From Mesostigma viride (Eukaryota > Streptophyta > Mesostigmatophyceae > Mesostigmatales > Mesostigmataceae), in assembly GCA_009746045.1 (NCBI GenBank), contig RPFO01000594.1, positions 1,036,653 through 1,100,652 of the forward strand: DNA of 64,000 nt. Direction: 5' to 3'. Positions 1-33,404 of this stretch are shown here, piece after piece. Made by a program: the position numbers and the translations under genes. Each line of letters opens with the position of its first letter. Position 1 is the stretch's first letter. The notes beneath the pieces were generated by a model that searched no databases, was not told the origin of the DNA, and saw only the letters and a list, made by a program, of their open reading frames with translations.

Positions 1-510
1 AATGAAGTGCAGCAACGCCAACGCAATATGGTAATCAAAGGCTTCCAGAAAGGCGCGGCAGCACAGGAGACAGCACACTCACTTGCCGAGGAGCTGCGCG
101 GCCCAGCGTTTCTGGGGAAGCTGCAGCTCCAGAACCGTGTTGCCATTGAACGTGCCATTCGGCTGCCAGGCCCTCTGGGCCTGGTCGTCGTCACCATGGC
201 CTCCATGCACGACAAACGCCTCGTGCTGGGAGCACGTCGTCTGCTCCAACGCGGTGACTTCAGCCTCGACGAGGACTACACGCCGGCTCAACTGAAGGCG
301 AGGAGCGCGGTGTGGAACAGCCCCATCGTCCAGGAGACCAAGCAGCACGAGACCCCGGGTAAGCGCATTAAGCTGCGTCTGCTTCCGGATGGTTCCTTCG
401 CAGCATTCTTTGGTGGGACGCAGCTTAAAGGTGTTCAGATTAACACCCCCGGAGCGGAGTCTCGTCAGGCGTCTAGCCAGAAGGGTGCTGCCTCTGTTGG
501 TAGACAGTAG
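1..510 (+). CDS. LINE-A ORF1 protein, C-terminal part
   Basis: The frame is open from the first base to the TAG at 508-510, so the start lies outside the window. The visible 169 residues resemble the C-terminal half of LINE ORF1 nucleic-acid-binding proteins: a stretch starting RNMVIKGF, a hydrophobic strand (GLVVVTMAS), then KRLVLGARRLLQRGD followed by an LDEDYTPAQ stretch. That pattern is common in ORF1 proteins, which coat element RNA and act as chaperones. A basic, Ser/Gln-rich tail ends the protein. Assignment rests on this pattern and on the ORF2 that follows 75 bp downstream. No frameshift is visible in this part. Confidence 0.65.
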   Translation, partial: NEVQQRQRNMVIKGFQKGAAAQETAHSLAEELRGPAFLGKLQLQNRVAIERAIRLPGPLGLVVVTMASMHDKRLVLGARRLLQRGDFSLDEDYTPAQLKARSAVWNSPIVQETKQHETPGKRIKLRLLPDGSFAAFFGGTQLKGVQINTPGAESRQASSQKGAASVGRQ

Positions 511-584
511 GTAGACAACCTTCCTCGTCGGCTCGCGGCTAACAGGCTTCGGGGACAGCCTCTAAATAGTCCCGTTCCACTACC

Positions 585-3500
585 ATGCATCGACCTAACA
601 GTCGACTGAGACACATGGTGGTGCCGGTATCTCGGGCCAGAACGACAGCTCTCAGCAGCAAGATTAGCAACACCCAACGCATGCTAGATTTCCTACGCCT
701 CTGCGTTGCGCAAGCATCCCCGAATACCCAGAGCAGGCGGCAGGCTCGCATCCTACGCCTGCAGGACAAAATAAATGCGATGAAAAGCACTATTTCCACC
801 GCTTCCCTTCCCCCCTCCGTTCCACCCCCACCTCCATTCCCCGCCGCACCCACCCCCATCACCCATCGTCGTTCTCCCCTGGTGGGCCAGCAGGCATCCT
901 TGGCCCTTGCCACTTTTAACACCCGCACATTGCTAGATGACGACCATAGCTGCCGGATCGAGGAGCTAGTCGCATTTTGCATTGAGCATCGTGTATCTAT
1001 ATTAGGCGTCCAGGAACACCGCCGCACGGTGCCACTTGGCCTGGTGAGCACTGCTCGCTTGGCGGGTGGCTGGCGGTTTTACTTCGCTGGCAGCGGTACG
1101 TCTGGCCAAGGTGGTGTTGGTCTTTTGTGTTCGCCGCTGGCAGTTGCTAGCCTCAGCACGCTTAAGTTTCTAACCCCACGCCTTATGGTAGCACATTTCA
1201 CCTCTGTCGAGGGGCGGTCTAAACACCACCTCACGGTGGGGGTGGGCTACGCACCCCACAGTGGTCTACCTGATTCGGCCCGTGAGGAGTTCTTCGAATC
1301 TTTGCATGACCTTGAGAGGGTCACTCCGGCCCGCCACTTTTTGGTTATGCTGCTCGACGCCAATGCCACGCTCCCCGTGGGCACTGCTGGCAGTCGCTTT
1401 GCGCCTGCTGACACGGAAGCTAACGCCAATACTCCCTTTTCTCTGCCTTTTTGCGGGATAGCGGGATGGTTGCTGTCAACTGTCAATTCCAACGTCCCTC
1501 ACAGGACTTGGTCACTTTTCGTGGCCCTAACGGCCGTCAGGCCTGTCTGGACTATGTGGTGGTACGGCAGCCCAGGTGTACCTCGGTTCTGGACGCCCGA
1601 GTGTTTGACACGCCCACGGTGTGCTCTGACCACCGGTTGGTGCGCGCGACCCTTCGGCTCCGGTTCCACGTCCCCACGCGCCGCGCCCCAGTGGTCCGCC
1701 CTGACTGGTCTGCTCTACGTCCGGTCAAGGGAGATCCTGAGGACTGGACGGACGCCGAGCACGAGCGGAACTGGTGCCGACGGAAGTACCTGTCGGCACT
1801 GGACGCCCGGGCGGACGTCGACAAGCTGGACAATGGTGCCCCCAACGCAGCCGTTTTTGCGGGCTTTGCGGCCCGTGCCCCGTTGCTGGCGGCCCGGCAC
1901 CTGCCGGTCATGCCCCGCCGCCGCCCCGGCCCGCTCTACCGCCAGGACCCCAAGGTCTTGGCCGCCCGGCACCGCCTCAAGCGTAACCGGGACCCGCTGC
2001 AGAAACCATCGCTCAAGGCCGCCCTTGTGGAGGCCTACGCGCACGCTCAGGACGCGGAGGCGGCCCAGTGCATCGCGGATGCCAAGGCCTGCCAGGCCCG
2101 CAACCAGGGCAAGGACATGTGGTACCACCTCGACCGGCTCGGCGGCCGGCGGCAGCGCACCCCGGTGGAGCATACGGGGGACGGCACGGCGCCGGTAAGC
2201 CTTGACCGCTGGTTGGCCCACAATGTTTCCTTGACCGGTGGGGCTCGCGCCCCCCCCCGCCGCTGCACCCCGAGACGGCCGCCCGCCTCGGGGTCGCCGG
2301 ACCCCCGCCGCCACCGGCGCCCCCCTCCTCGGCCGCGGACTACCAAGTCCCCGCCTTGCAGGAGGGCGCCTTGCCACTGACGACGTTGTCCCCCCTTCAC
2401 TTTGGAGGAATTGGACGGCGCCCTTGCTCGCCTGCGGTACGATGCAGCGGTCGGTGCCGACCACCTTTCTGCTGAGCTGCTGAAGACCCCTGATCTGGCG
2501 GTTAGGGATCTTCTGCTGGCGTTCTGCAACCGTGTCCTGCTCTCTGACGAGCCTCCGCCTGCTGAGTGGCAGACGGCCATCCGCGTCATGCTGTACAAGA
2601 AGGGCTCTGCTGCTGACCCCGGCAACTACCGGGGTGTCTGCCTCCAGAGCGCCGCGCTGAAGGTCTTCATGCGCATGATGCTGCACAGGCTCCGCGCCGC
2701 GCTGGACCCACACCTGGGTGAGTCTCAGATGGGTTTCCGTAGTGGTCGTAACACTGTCATGGCTGTGTTTGTCGCGCGCCGGTTGATGGAGGAGGTGCGT
2801 CGACTTCCCCCTGACAGTTTGCCGCTGGTCTTCATTTTTGTTGACTATATCAAGGCCTTTGACACGGTTCTCTGGGAGGCTCTTTGGGCCATCCTAGCTC
2901 TGGATCGGGTACCACCTGCGTTTATTGCTGCCATTCGCCGACTGTATGAGGGCTCACAGGCAGTAGTGCGGACTGCGGAGGGCACCACTCCACCATTCCC
3001 CCTTCACCACGGGGTGTGGCAAGGTTGTGTCCTGTCCCCATACCTGTTCATTATTGTCGTGGATCACGTCATGCGCCGGGCACGTGCGCGCTTTACTGCT
3101 CTTAAGGGGTTCGAGCCAGGCTTGGACATCCTTAACGTGAAAGAGCACGGCGGGGTTAGACCGGGGTACCGCCTTGCCGACCTGATTTATGCGGATGATA
3201 CCACCCTCATCGAGAGCCCCGAGCACATTCAGACCTGGCTGGACTGCCTGGGCCTGGAGGCGCGGGCGGTGGGGTTGGAGATTAGTGTCAAGACTGAGGC
3301 GATGGTGATAGGGGCCTCCAGTAAACCACCGCTGCCGCGCCTGCTCGACGGGACGGAGGTCCCGTTCCGCGACCGCTTCAAGCTGTTGGGGAGCTGGCTT
3401 CCTGACACCGACGACGATGTGGACACCCGCATCGCCCTCGCCTGGGCCAAGCTCCGTTCGCTCACACCTTACTGGCGCTCGAAGGGCCTGGACGGGCACC

Positions 3501-4051
3501 GCAAACGCATGCTCTTCAAGGTCCTCGTCCTCACGGTGCTCACGTATGGCGCCGAGGCGTGGACCCTCCCACCCAAACTGGCAGCTCGGCTCGACGGCAC
3601 AGTTTACAGGATGCTCCGGCAGGTCCTTAACGTAGGTTTTTCCGAGCGTCCGTCATCAGAGTCTTTGTATCATGGCATGCCTCGTGTTTCGGACGAGATT
3701 AGGCAGCGTAGGATAGCATTTGTAGGACACCTTGCCCGCACTAGCCAGGTCGACACCACCCTTGGTCTGGCCGGCCCCCAGCGGCTTGGCCAGCCAGGGC
3801 GGCATATTCTGACCTGGCCTGGCCCCGCGGACATTCCCAAAAGGGTAGGGAAACCTGTCACCAACTACGTTCAGATGTTGCTGGACGACCTAGTGGTCCC
3901 AGCCCAGTTTGAGCACCGCATACACTCTCTCTCCCGTCTTTGGACTGTCATGCAGGACAAGACGCGGTGGAAGAAGATTGTCAAGGCGCACACGCCCGAC
4001 CCTGTGGGCAAGCCACCTCCCCCCAAGCGGAGGAGGCGTTTTGATGAGTAG
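585..4051 (+). pseudogene. LINE-A ORF2: endonuclease and reverse transcriptase, frameshifted
   Basis: ORF2 would nick target DNA and reverse transcribe element RNA in place. The endonuclease part shows FNTRTL (about 918), VQEHRR (about 1010), an LDANA block (about 1357), LDYVVV (about 1547) and CSDHRLV (about 1624). The reverse transcriptase shows ADPGNYRGVCLQS (about 2610), QMGFRSGRNT (about 2728), FVDYIKAFDTV (about 2840), GCVLSPYLF (about 3025) and YADDTTL (about 3190). A C-terminal region with RRIAFVGHLART (about 3710) is typical of several LINE clades. The frame changes near 1450-1480, in a C run at 2250-2258 and in another at 2390-2397. The catalytic YADD is intact but the frame is not, so this is a pseudogene unless the indels are sequencing errors. 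The exact clade cannot be fixed by eye. Confidence 0.9.
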
Positions 4052-4136
4052 TGTAGTTAGGATTTTCTAGATAGCCTAGCGTTAGTATAGTTCGATCACG
4101 CGGCTTCCTCCACCCCATCCATCATGGAATATGTGC

Positions 4137-4186
4137 TACATGACCTCCCCACGGAGGCATGTTATAATTTAATTTAATTTTTTTAA
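4137..4186 (+). other. LINE-A 3' hairpin and AATTT tail
   Basis: A stem-loop (ACATG-a-CCTCC, loop CCAC, GGAGG-c-ATGT) lies directly before a tail made of AATTT-like units. The same arrangement recurs at the second LINE-A copy near 51150. In several LINE groups the reverse transcriptase recognises a 3' RNA structure. That role here is an inference. Confidence 0.6.
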
Positions 4187-4555
4187 TTGTTACGCCCATA
4201 CAAAGGTCTGGGCCGTAACATGTGGATCGTGCGTTCCGCTAAAATTTTCGTGTTCAGTGACCAGATCACAATTTGATCCAGGCGCAAAATGATTGGCTTT
4301 TCGGTACGAACCAAAAACGAAATTTTAGTATCTAAGCTCCGCAGCGCTTGCTGAATTTGCCCGGGAAGCCCGGGGGCACTTTCCCCGCTGAAAAAGGTGT
4401 CCGCGGAAGCGTATTGTAGTGGTTGCTGTTCTATAGTTGCCCCAATGCTGTTCTGTAGTGCTCCGATTGATGTGAGCTGATAGCGGCCTCTTCAATACCT
4501 TGAGTTTTGCACGTGCTCACGTGGGGCCATGGAGTAGGCACATATTTCTCAAAGT
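4187..4555. other. Intergenic stretch without a gene
   Basis: A short hairpin lies at about 4191-4220, with arms GTTACGCCCA and TGGGCCGTAAC around a 10-base loop. I see no coding pattern or repeat family in the rest. Confidence 0.5.
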
Positions 4556-4558
4556 CGT

Positions 4559-4807
4559 TTGGTAGAACCACACACAGCCGCTGCACTACCAAACCGCTCG
4601 CGTGGCAAGAGCCGCACTGCTGGCAAGTCCATGGCAGCGGCTAGTGTCAGCGCATCGAGCCCTGATGACATAGCTAGTGTTTCGTCGTTCAGCAGCAACG
4701 GTGAGGCATGCATTCCCTCACAAAGGAGAAGTGAGAGGCAGCGTACTGTAGTAAATTATGCGGACAACTCTGACAGTGCTGCATACACTGATGAGGAGTG
4801 GCATTGA
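4559..4807 (+). CDS. Small hypothetical ORF, possibly a terminal exon or gene remnant
   Basis: An 82-codon open frame, rich in Ser and Ala, with a basic patch (QRRSERQRTVVNYADN) followed by an acidic end (SDSAAYTDEEWH). The basic-acidic tail is of a kind seen in chromatin proteins and in some transposase tails, but I recognise no domain. Upstream sequence up to the LINE-A tail shows no further coding pattern. It may be the last exon of something lost, or chance. Confidence 0.2.
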   Translation: MVEPHTAAALPNRSRGKSRTAGKSMAAASVSASSPDDIASVSSFSSNGEACIPSQRRSERQRTVVNYADNSDSAAYTDEEWH

Positions 4808-5031
4808 TTATATTTCTGGCAATGATGCCTGTAATGTAACTTGTTGTGTGCTTGTCGCACTGCATTATCAAGGAGACAACCAGCGCAGGCCAGAAATCGG
4901 GAGAATCCGGACCATGCATTATATTTCTTTATTTCCAATGAACATGTGTGTCAACTGCATCATTTCTGCATCCACATATAATGCGTAAGTGTCCTGTCTT
5001 CATGCACTTGAGAGTTCTCAAGTGTCATGCT

Positions 5032-5130
5032 CAGTGTCCTGATTTTCCTGATTTTTTGTGCCATGCTAAGTGTCCTGATTTTCCTGATTTTTTGTGCCAT
5101 GCTAAGTGTCCTGATTTTCCTGATTTTTTT
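5032..5130. repeat. 36-bp tandem repeat, about 2.7 copies
   Basis: A 36-bp unit built around TGTCCTGATTTTCCTGATT and GTGCCATGCTAAG is repeated head to tail at 5034, 5070 and 5106. It runs directly into the TCAGGA-rich stretch that follows. Confidence 0.75.
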
Positions 5131-5445
5131 CTGATTCAGCGGGAAAATCTCAAGATCTTGAGATTTTTTGTGTTGTTTCGACATTTTTCTCAGGATCTCA
5201 GGATTTTCTCAGGATTCTCAGTGTTTCTCAGTGTTTCGCGAGACGCATCTCAGGCACTTCTCAGGATTCTCAGGAGAAAGTCCTGATATAATATCAGGAA
5301 TCCTGAGAAAATCTCAGTTTTTCTCAGGATTTCTCAGGACATCTTGAGAAAAAAATCAGGATATCTCAGGAAATCCTGAGAAAATCTCAGGAATCCTGAG
5401 AAAAAAATCAGGAAATCTCAGGATTCCTGAGAAAAATCTCAGAAC
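5131..5445. repeat. Dense TCAGGA/TCCTGA motif cluster with hairpin potential
   Basis: The stretch is built almost entirely from short words such as TCTCAGGATT and its complement AATCCTGAGA in both orientations. The left half favours one orientation and the right half the other, around 5280-5300, so the single strand could fold into one long imperfect hairpin. No coding frame is credible here. Confidence 0.6.
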
Positions 5446-6219
5446 CCGACTTCCTAGTGCAGCAGCGCATCATAGGAATTGGTTCATTGACAAACGAAAC
5501 GGTAAAATCAGATAGCGCTGTACTTGGAGTCGACTCTACAGTAGGTCAAGCCTTAATTTGAAATGTGCTACAGTATAGGCAACCACGTACGCATCCGGAC
5601 AGCTAGCGATGAATAGGAATTGAAAGGCGAAACGATGAATTCAGGTAGTGATGTACCTGGACTCCTGCCTCCTGGAGTCGACTCTACTGCTGTACCCCCT
5701 CCGCCGGCTCACGTTGCTGCACACACAACCGCCGGCCGAGCGGATCTATCAATGTACTGTACGTGGGAATCCTATCCTGGGCCCTGGCTATGGCCGGCCG
5801 TGGTGACATCCAACATACTGAATGACTGCCCTCAGAGTTCTGAACGCGACGGACATTGATCCTGACATGCTGGCAACAGATATCGGGGCCGGGACGCATC
5901 ACCAAGCAAGTTACATTGTCAGTGTTTTCCCACGTGAAGTTGGCACGCCGTGGCATTATAATGACAATTGTCATAATCATTAATTTCCTGGCATTATGCC
6001 GACGATATGGGACGTCAGCACCCGGATTCAATCATTCCGCCACGTCAATGGGTTGGGAAGCATTTTCCGGTCGTTGAGTTATTGCAGCCGCCGCGACGCT
6101 GACATGTTGCTGGTCCCGGCCGGCAAATATCACGTTAACGTCAAGCCTTGGATCATCTCTGGAGTGAAATTTGCAGAGAAAAGTCTCGCACAGTGGCTTA
6201 GCTAGGGATCGGCTTGAAA
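5446..6219. other. Upstream flank of the cyclase gene
   Basis: This would hold the promoter and 5' leader of the gene starting at 6220, but no recognisable core promoter motif stands out. A diverged direct repeat, ATAGGAATTG to GGAGTCGACTCTAC, occurs at about 5472-5540 and 5610-5693. Otherwise nothing is recognised. Confidence 0.4.
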
Positions 6220-28920
<22,701 letters not shown>

Positions 28921-29279
28921 GGCCAGCGGGGGCCTGCGAGCCCGTGAAAGCGAACAGAGCGTGAAACCAACATCCTGTGAAACCAGCAGCATGTGAAGTA
29001 AGAGCGTGCGAGACTAACAGCGCCTGGAAGCAATATGGAGTCACCATGGCAATCTACGCTTGGTTCACGGGACAGGGACATGCAAGCGTGGAAACCTGAG
29101 GGGCCTGCTTGCATCCGCTTAGGCTTCCTGGAGAGAACATGAAGGACTGATAAGAGTTCTAAGGAGAATGATGTTGGGGGGGGGAGGGACCGTCGGGCCG
29201 TGGACAAAGTTATCCATGGGGATGAGCGGCCTGTGTGTACATACATGCTTTGAAACAGGGCATTGGCCTAGCCCCTGAC
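28921..29279. other. 3' flank of the cyclase gene
   Basis: Directly after the stop, a loose 18-bp repeat (GTGAAACCAACATC-type words) runs to about 29030. No clear polyadenylation signal was identified. Confidence 0.4.
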
Positions 29280-29585
29280 CATGCGCGGCAAGGTCGCCAC
29301 TGGACTTTTCATGATAGGTTGGGACTGCATGGACATGTGCTACCCTAGGAGGAACGGGCTCACATCCGGGCAGCCTCCAGGTCCGGCTGTAATATGACGG
29401 CAGATCGGTGATAATGAAGGTAGGCGGCAGGTCATTATGCAGGATACCAACGCCAAGTATGTGGGGGTTATGTGTGTGACCAAATTCGGCGACCATGGCA
29501 ATGCGGGCCGGGGTGCCCGCAACCATGTAACTAGAAGCTAGATAGCTAGATTCACCCATTCCACTCCACTGATTTCCATCCACTG
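29280..29585 (+). mobile_element. Old, diverged LINE-B 3' fragment
   Basis: It aligns along its length with 31815-32095, sharing GGACTTTTC, GGCATGGACATGTGCTAC-like and CGGGCAGCCTCC words, but carries many substitutions and indels. The open frame is lost. It is clearly older than the LINE-B copies at 31.4 and 34.7 kb. Confidence 0.7.
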
Positions 29586-29634
29586 TACCAACCAGGTAGA
29601 CACTGCTCGTGGCCCATCCGCAGGGCTGTGGCCC

Positions 29635-29905
29635 GCTCAGCCGGGCAGGCACCTCCTCACGTGGGATGGGCCCAGCAATTTTAGACGCCTTAAGGCCCGC
29701 ACATTCAAAGAGCAACTGATAGAGGATGTTGGGGGCCTAGGCCTCTCTGTGGATTGGAAAAAGATGCAAGACAAAGCCAAGTGGGCCCAGGTAGTGAAGG
29801 ACAATGACCCCCCTGCTGTGGGAAAGAATCGTATTTGCACCTACGGGAAGAATGCCAGGCGTGACCGCTTGGGTCTGTCTCCATCTAGATGGAGTAGATC
29901 GACCG
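29635..29905 (+). pseudogene. LINE-C ORF2 C-terminal fragment
   Basis: One frame encodes a LINE C-terminal pattern: PGRHLLTWDGPSN, a KEQLIEDVG segment, then KKMQDKAKWAQVVKD and a basic end. It matches the corresponding parts of LINE-A and LINE-B (DKTRWKKIVK, KDRWQVVMKE) but is a different family. Only the last 85 or so codons remain. Confidence 0.65.
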
Positions 29906-30100
29906 GTAGGATTGTGTGTCCCCATCCATTAACCCGTGTTTTTTTAATTAGAACGCGATATATCGCGTTGTAAGCTTTTTTTAGAACGCGTATAGCACCT
30001 AAGGAAAAATTTTTTTCATGGTCATGTATATACTTTCCTGAAAGCCCATAAATCAAAGGATTTTTTGAGCTACTCAGACCTACAAAATGCTAATTCATTA

Positions 30101-30729
30101 TCCTAATTTTACCCCGACTAGGTTGTCCCCAGTTAACAAATTAACAAATTAACAAATTAACGCCGGCGGACTACCTGCGGACTGCTTTACGCGGAGTCGC
30201 CGGGCTGCAAGTTCCTTAACTTACCAAACTCGCCCCCGAGTGCCGCCGCACCAATTTTTACTTCTTTTCGTCACATGGCTTGCGTTGGGTTCATCGACGA
30301 GCATCGACGCTCATCGACGGTGCAATCTGACGGCGGAGAATAAGTTCGCCACAGCACAGCGCGACGCATGGGCTAAGATCCGACAACGTGAGATGCAAAG
30401 CTTTAGACCGCATCGCTGACCGGAAATTCCGTCCAACACCGTCGTACAGTACTGCCAGTCGACCGCACCTCTGCCTTTTAACCGTCGAATGCGCAATCGA
30501 TCTAGAAAGTAGAAACGTCTCCGCGCCACTTCCGCGATTTCAGTACTTTCCGTCACCCTTGACAGTTGTCGTACAATACTACAAATTAATGCCAATAGAA
30601 ACTCGCCTCCATACATATATCTCGATAGAGGCATGCCTCTTATTTAATTTCAAGGTACCTCTTAATTAATCTCGGCCCCCGCCTCCGCTAATTTGCTAAT
30701 TTGCTAAAAAAGAGCCAATTTTACCCCGA
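30101..30729. other. Insertion with inverted ends inside element Y left copy
   Basis: Absent from the right copy. It is bounded by a 31-bp direct repeat of the surrounding element sequence (30070-30100 and 30730-30760). Within it, TTAACAAATTAACAAATTAA near 30135 and GCTAATTTGCTAATTTGCTA near 30685 form imperfect inverted ends. It is probably a small DNA element; the long duplication suggests an unusual insertion or repair event. Confidence 0.55.
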
Positions 30730-31399
30730 CTACTCAGACCTACAAAATGCTAATTCATTAGAGAGATACACTGGTTTGAATACAGGGGGGTCTGACCATG
30801 ACCGCGATTTCTTGACCCTAGGTCACAAGTCATGTGCTTATTCACAAATGGTTCATGAAAAAAATCTGGCTTCTTGCACGAGCTATGGACAACATATGCA
30901 GGCTCTGTGAAACAAAACTCAGGCCCATTGGGCCACTGGAGCTATTTTTCATTAGCATCACAATTACAACGCAGTACAACGCAGTGGAAAAAATGAGAGC
31001 CCTTCACAACATGACGCAACGACATGAGCCCCATAAACGGGGCCATAGTGAGCTTGGAGGGTCAAAACGTTGAAAATAGGTGTTGTATAAGTTATACAGC
31101 ATCAAACATGCATCAAACATCATGACTGGATGACCTAATATGACTGAATCAGGCAGCCATAGCCAAAGCATCATCCACTCTCACAACGTGTTGAGCACAT
31201 GCCTCGTGGGAACGGAGGTGCTGGGTTTTCATTCCATAACGCGTGCAATACTGAAAGAAAGAGGCACGTGTAATGCAAGGCTTGGATAGGTTGAGTGATC
31301 CAGGAGCTTACATGCAGGCAAAGATGACGCTGGAATGCATGCTAGCAAATGGTGGCAAGATGCTAACAACACATGATTATACACCATGATTATGGGCAC

Positions 31400-32068
31400 G
31401 ACATGACGACACGGATCGGCATGGCGTGGGCGCACCTCCATGACCACCGCCGCTGGTGGAGCAACCCCGCCCTACCCCGAATCGTCAAGCGTGACCTCTT
31501 CAAGGTCGTCATTCTGACGATCCTGACCTACGGCGCCGAGACGTGGGCACTGACGCAGGAGCTGGAGCAACGACTCGACGGCGCCGTCACCAAGATGCTG
31601 CGCCAGGCCCTTAACATCCCCTTTGGTTTGCACATTAGTAATGAGGATTTGTACGCTGATTTGCCCTATGTTTCCCACATTATTTGGCACAGGCGCCTGG
31701 GCCTAGCCGGGCACCTGGCCCGCACAGATCAGGTAGATACATCAGATAGACTAGCTGGCACCAAGCCCGCCCAGCCTGGGCGATATGTCCTCACCTGGCG
31801 TGCCCCCGGCCGCGCGCGGCAGGGTCGCCACCCGTGGACTTTTCGTGATAGACTCGGCATGGACATGTGCTACACTAGACGTGACGGGCTCACCCCCGGG
31901 CAGCCTCCTGGTTTGTCTGTAATATGGAGGCAGATGGTGCGCAAGGATAGATGGCAAGTAGTGATGAAGGAGACCACCCCCAAGCCTGTGGGGGCTCCGC
32001 GTGTGACCAAGTATGGCATTCATAGCGATTCGGGCCGCGGTGCCCACACCCCTGTAACTAGGACCTAG
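31400..32068 (+). pseudogene. LINE-B ORF2 C-terminal part
   Basis: About 222 codons of the region after the reverse-transcriptase palm: LTILTYGAETWALTQELEQR, RLDGAVTKMLRQALNI, RRLGLAGHLARTDQ and a C-terminal KDRWQVVMKETTPKPVG. It is the same domain as in LINE-A at 3500-4051 but clearly a separate family. The catalytic domains are missing by 5' truncation, so this copy cannot act alone. Confidence 0.85.
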
Positions 32069-32165
32069 ATAGCTTATACCATCCATTCCATCCCATGTTC
32101 CCCTCCCACTGAGGACTTATGCTCACGTGACGCAGTCACGTGTCTATTAATTAATTAATTAATTA
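31400..32165 (+). mobile_element. LINE-B, 5'-truncated copy in element Y left
   Basis: Flanked by the 8-bp duplication ATGGGCAC (31392-31399, 32166-32173). The right arm of the inverted pair has the empty site, which proves the insertion. The 3' end carries the hairpin CACGTGAC-GCA-GTCACGTG and a TTAA tail. Confidence 0.9.
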
Positions 32166-33105
32166 ATGGGCACCTAGCTGGTCTTCTTGCACAATCAACG
32201 CAGTATAAACCATCAACATCCAGTCCTCACGATATATGCACGGCTTGACGACGTATACAGCACCTAAATACTGCACAACTGCAACCTGCTATGGCTGACA
32301 TGCAAGCAACGTCGAGTAGGATGGCGGTCTTAGAGAGGCTGGGCAGAGGTCGGTAGAAATAAGTGGAAAACTGGCAGAAACTAGGTAGAAACACGATATA
32401 CTTACGCCTGCAAGCACTATTGAGCCGGTGGCAGAGGCCATTTCCAGGAAAATACAGCATACCGTAGCAATAGCCACGGTCACGCCTTACGCTATTTGCA
32501 GGCACCATCATGCCCGGCGCTACCCAATAAAAGTCTGCACAAATCTCGGTTTAGCCGAGATCGAGTCCGGACGTTCGGAATGAATAAACATGTGTTAAGA
32601 AGTCGAAACACCATGGAAATACCAAGCATGGTGCCGCAGCAGACCCGAGTCTTGACGTAATAATATGTATGCCGGTTTCCAGGGTTTCCGCATGAAAGTT
32701 GGGTGAGAAACTGGAAAAAACTACGTTTCCTTTGCCCCAGTACCTCAACAAACTCGTAGAAACCTAATTATCAACCTTTGAACGCATCATCACATGTGGT
32801 CGTGCCACCCAACAGCCACTGAAATTCGCGCGAAAACTGGCGAGATCTACCTGCCGCCATCGCCGTTTTCTTCACCTTCGTCCCGCGAAAATGCCTGATT
32901 TCAGTGGTACATATTTGTTTGCAGCTGTCACAAAAAAAATACCAAAAATACCAGGATTTTTTCTTGAATTCTATGAGATGTTTCTGACCTATGTTGAAAG
33001 TTTCAGACCAAAAATCGCATGTTTAATAGGTTTGCCACGTGTTAGATTACAACGCGATACATCGCGTTCTAACCCTACAACGCGATGTATCGCGTTGTAA
33101 AAAAA

Positions 33106-33404
33106 ATAAATTCGGTTTTCTCTGAATATAGTTGTATTAACGCATGCAGGAAAGATAGGGCCGCTATGCCTTGGCCTGGATGTGGAAGGCTGTCTGCGAC
33201 ATGGGCTGACTAGTTCGATCTGTACAAAGGGTTTCCTGTTCGCCCGAATTTTCCTTGGATGACCCGGTTGTTTATAAGGGTCGGTGGCTATTAATTAGTG
33301 GTCCGAGAAAATTAATTGTAGGTTTTACACGACTTGCTTGCAAAGATTCGTGTTTGGTTGCACCAGCTGAGGTTAGGTGGGGACCTGTAGGGTCGGCTGG
33401 TTGC
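33106..33404. other. Spacer between the two inverted element Y copies
   Basis: About 300 bp present once. No gene or repeat was recognised. Confidence 0.6.

Larger units (their letters stand above)
1..4186 (+). mobile_element. LINE-A, APE-type non-LTR retrotransposon, 5' end outside the window
   Basis: The segment holds the C-terminal part of an ORF1, a 75-bp spacer, an ORF2 with apurinic-endonuclease and reverse-transcriptase motifs, a short 3' untranslated region and an AATTT-type tail at about 4165-4186. The same 3' end recurs in reverse orientation at 51148-51400, which confirms where the element stops. ORF2 is broken by frameshifts, so this copy looks inactive. The 5' end and any 5' target-site duplication lie before base 1. 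Confidence 0.9.
29933..33105 (+). mobile_element. Element Y, left copy (piggyBac-like, inverted relative to the right copy)
   Basis: It starts TTAA-CCCGTGTTTTTTT at 29929 and matches, in reverse complement, the element at 33409-35841. Its inner end stops after a palindrome doublet at 33051-33096 and an A run, without the expected CACGGG-TTAA, so that end is lost or mutated. It contains a 0.63-kb insertion (30101-30729) and a LINE-B (31400-32165). No transposase frame is present. Confidence 0.75.

Noticed and set aside
1715..2713. 332-codon minus-strand frame
   Set aside because: It lies opposite the LINE-A ORF2, has no recognisable domain and reflects high GC content.
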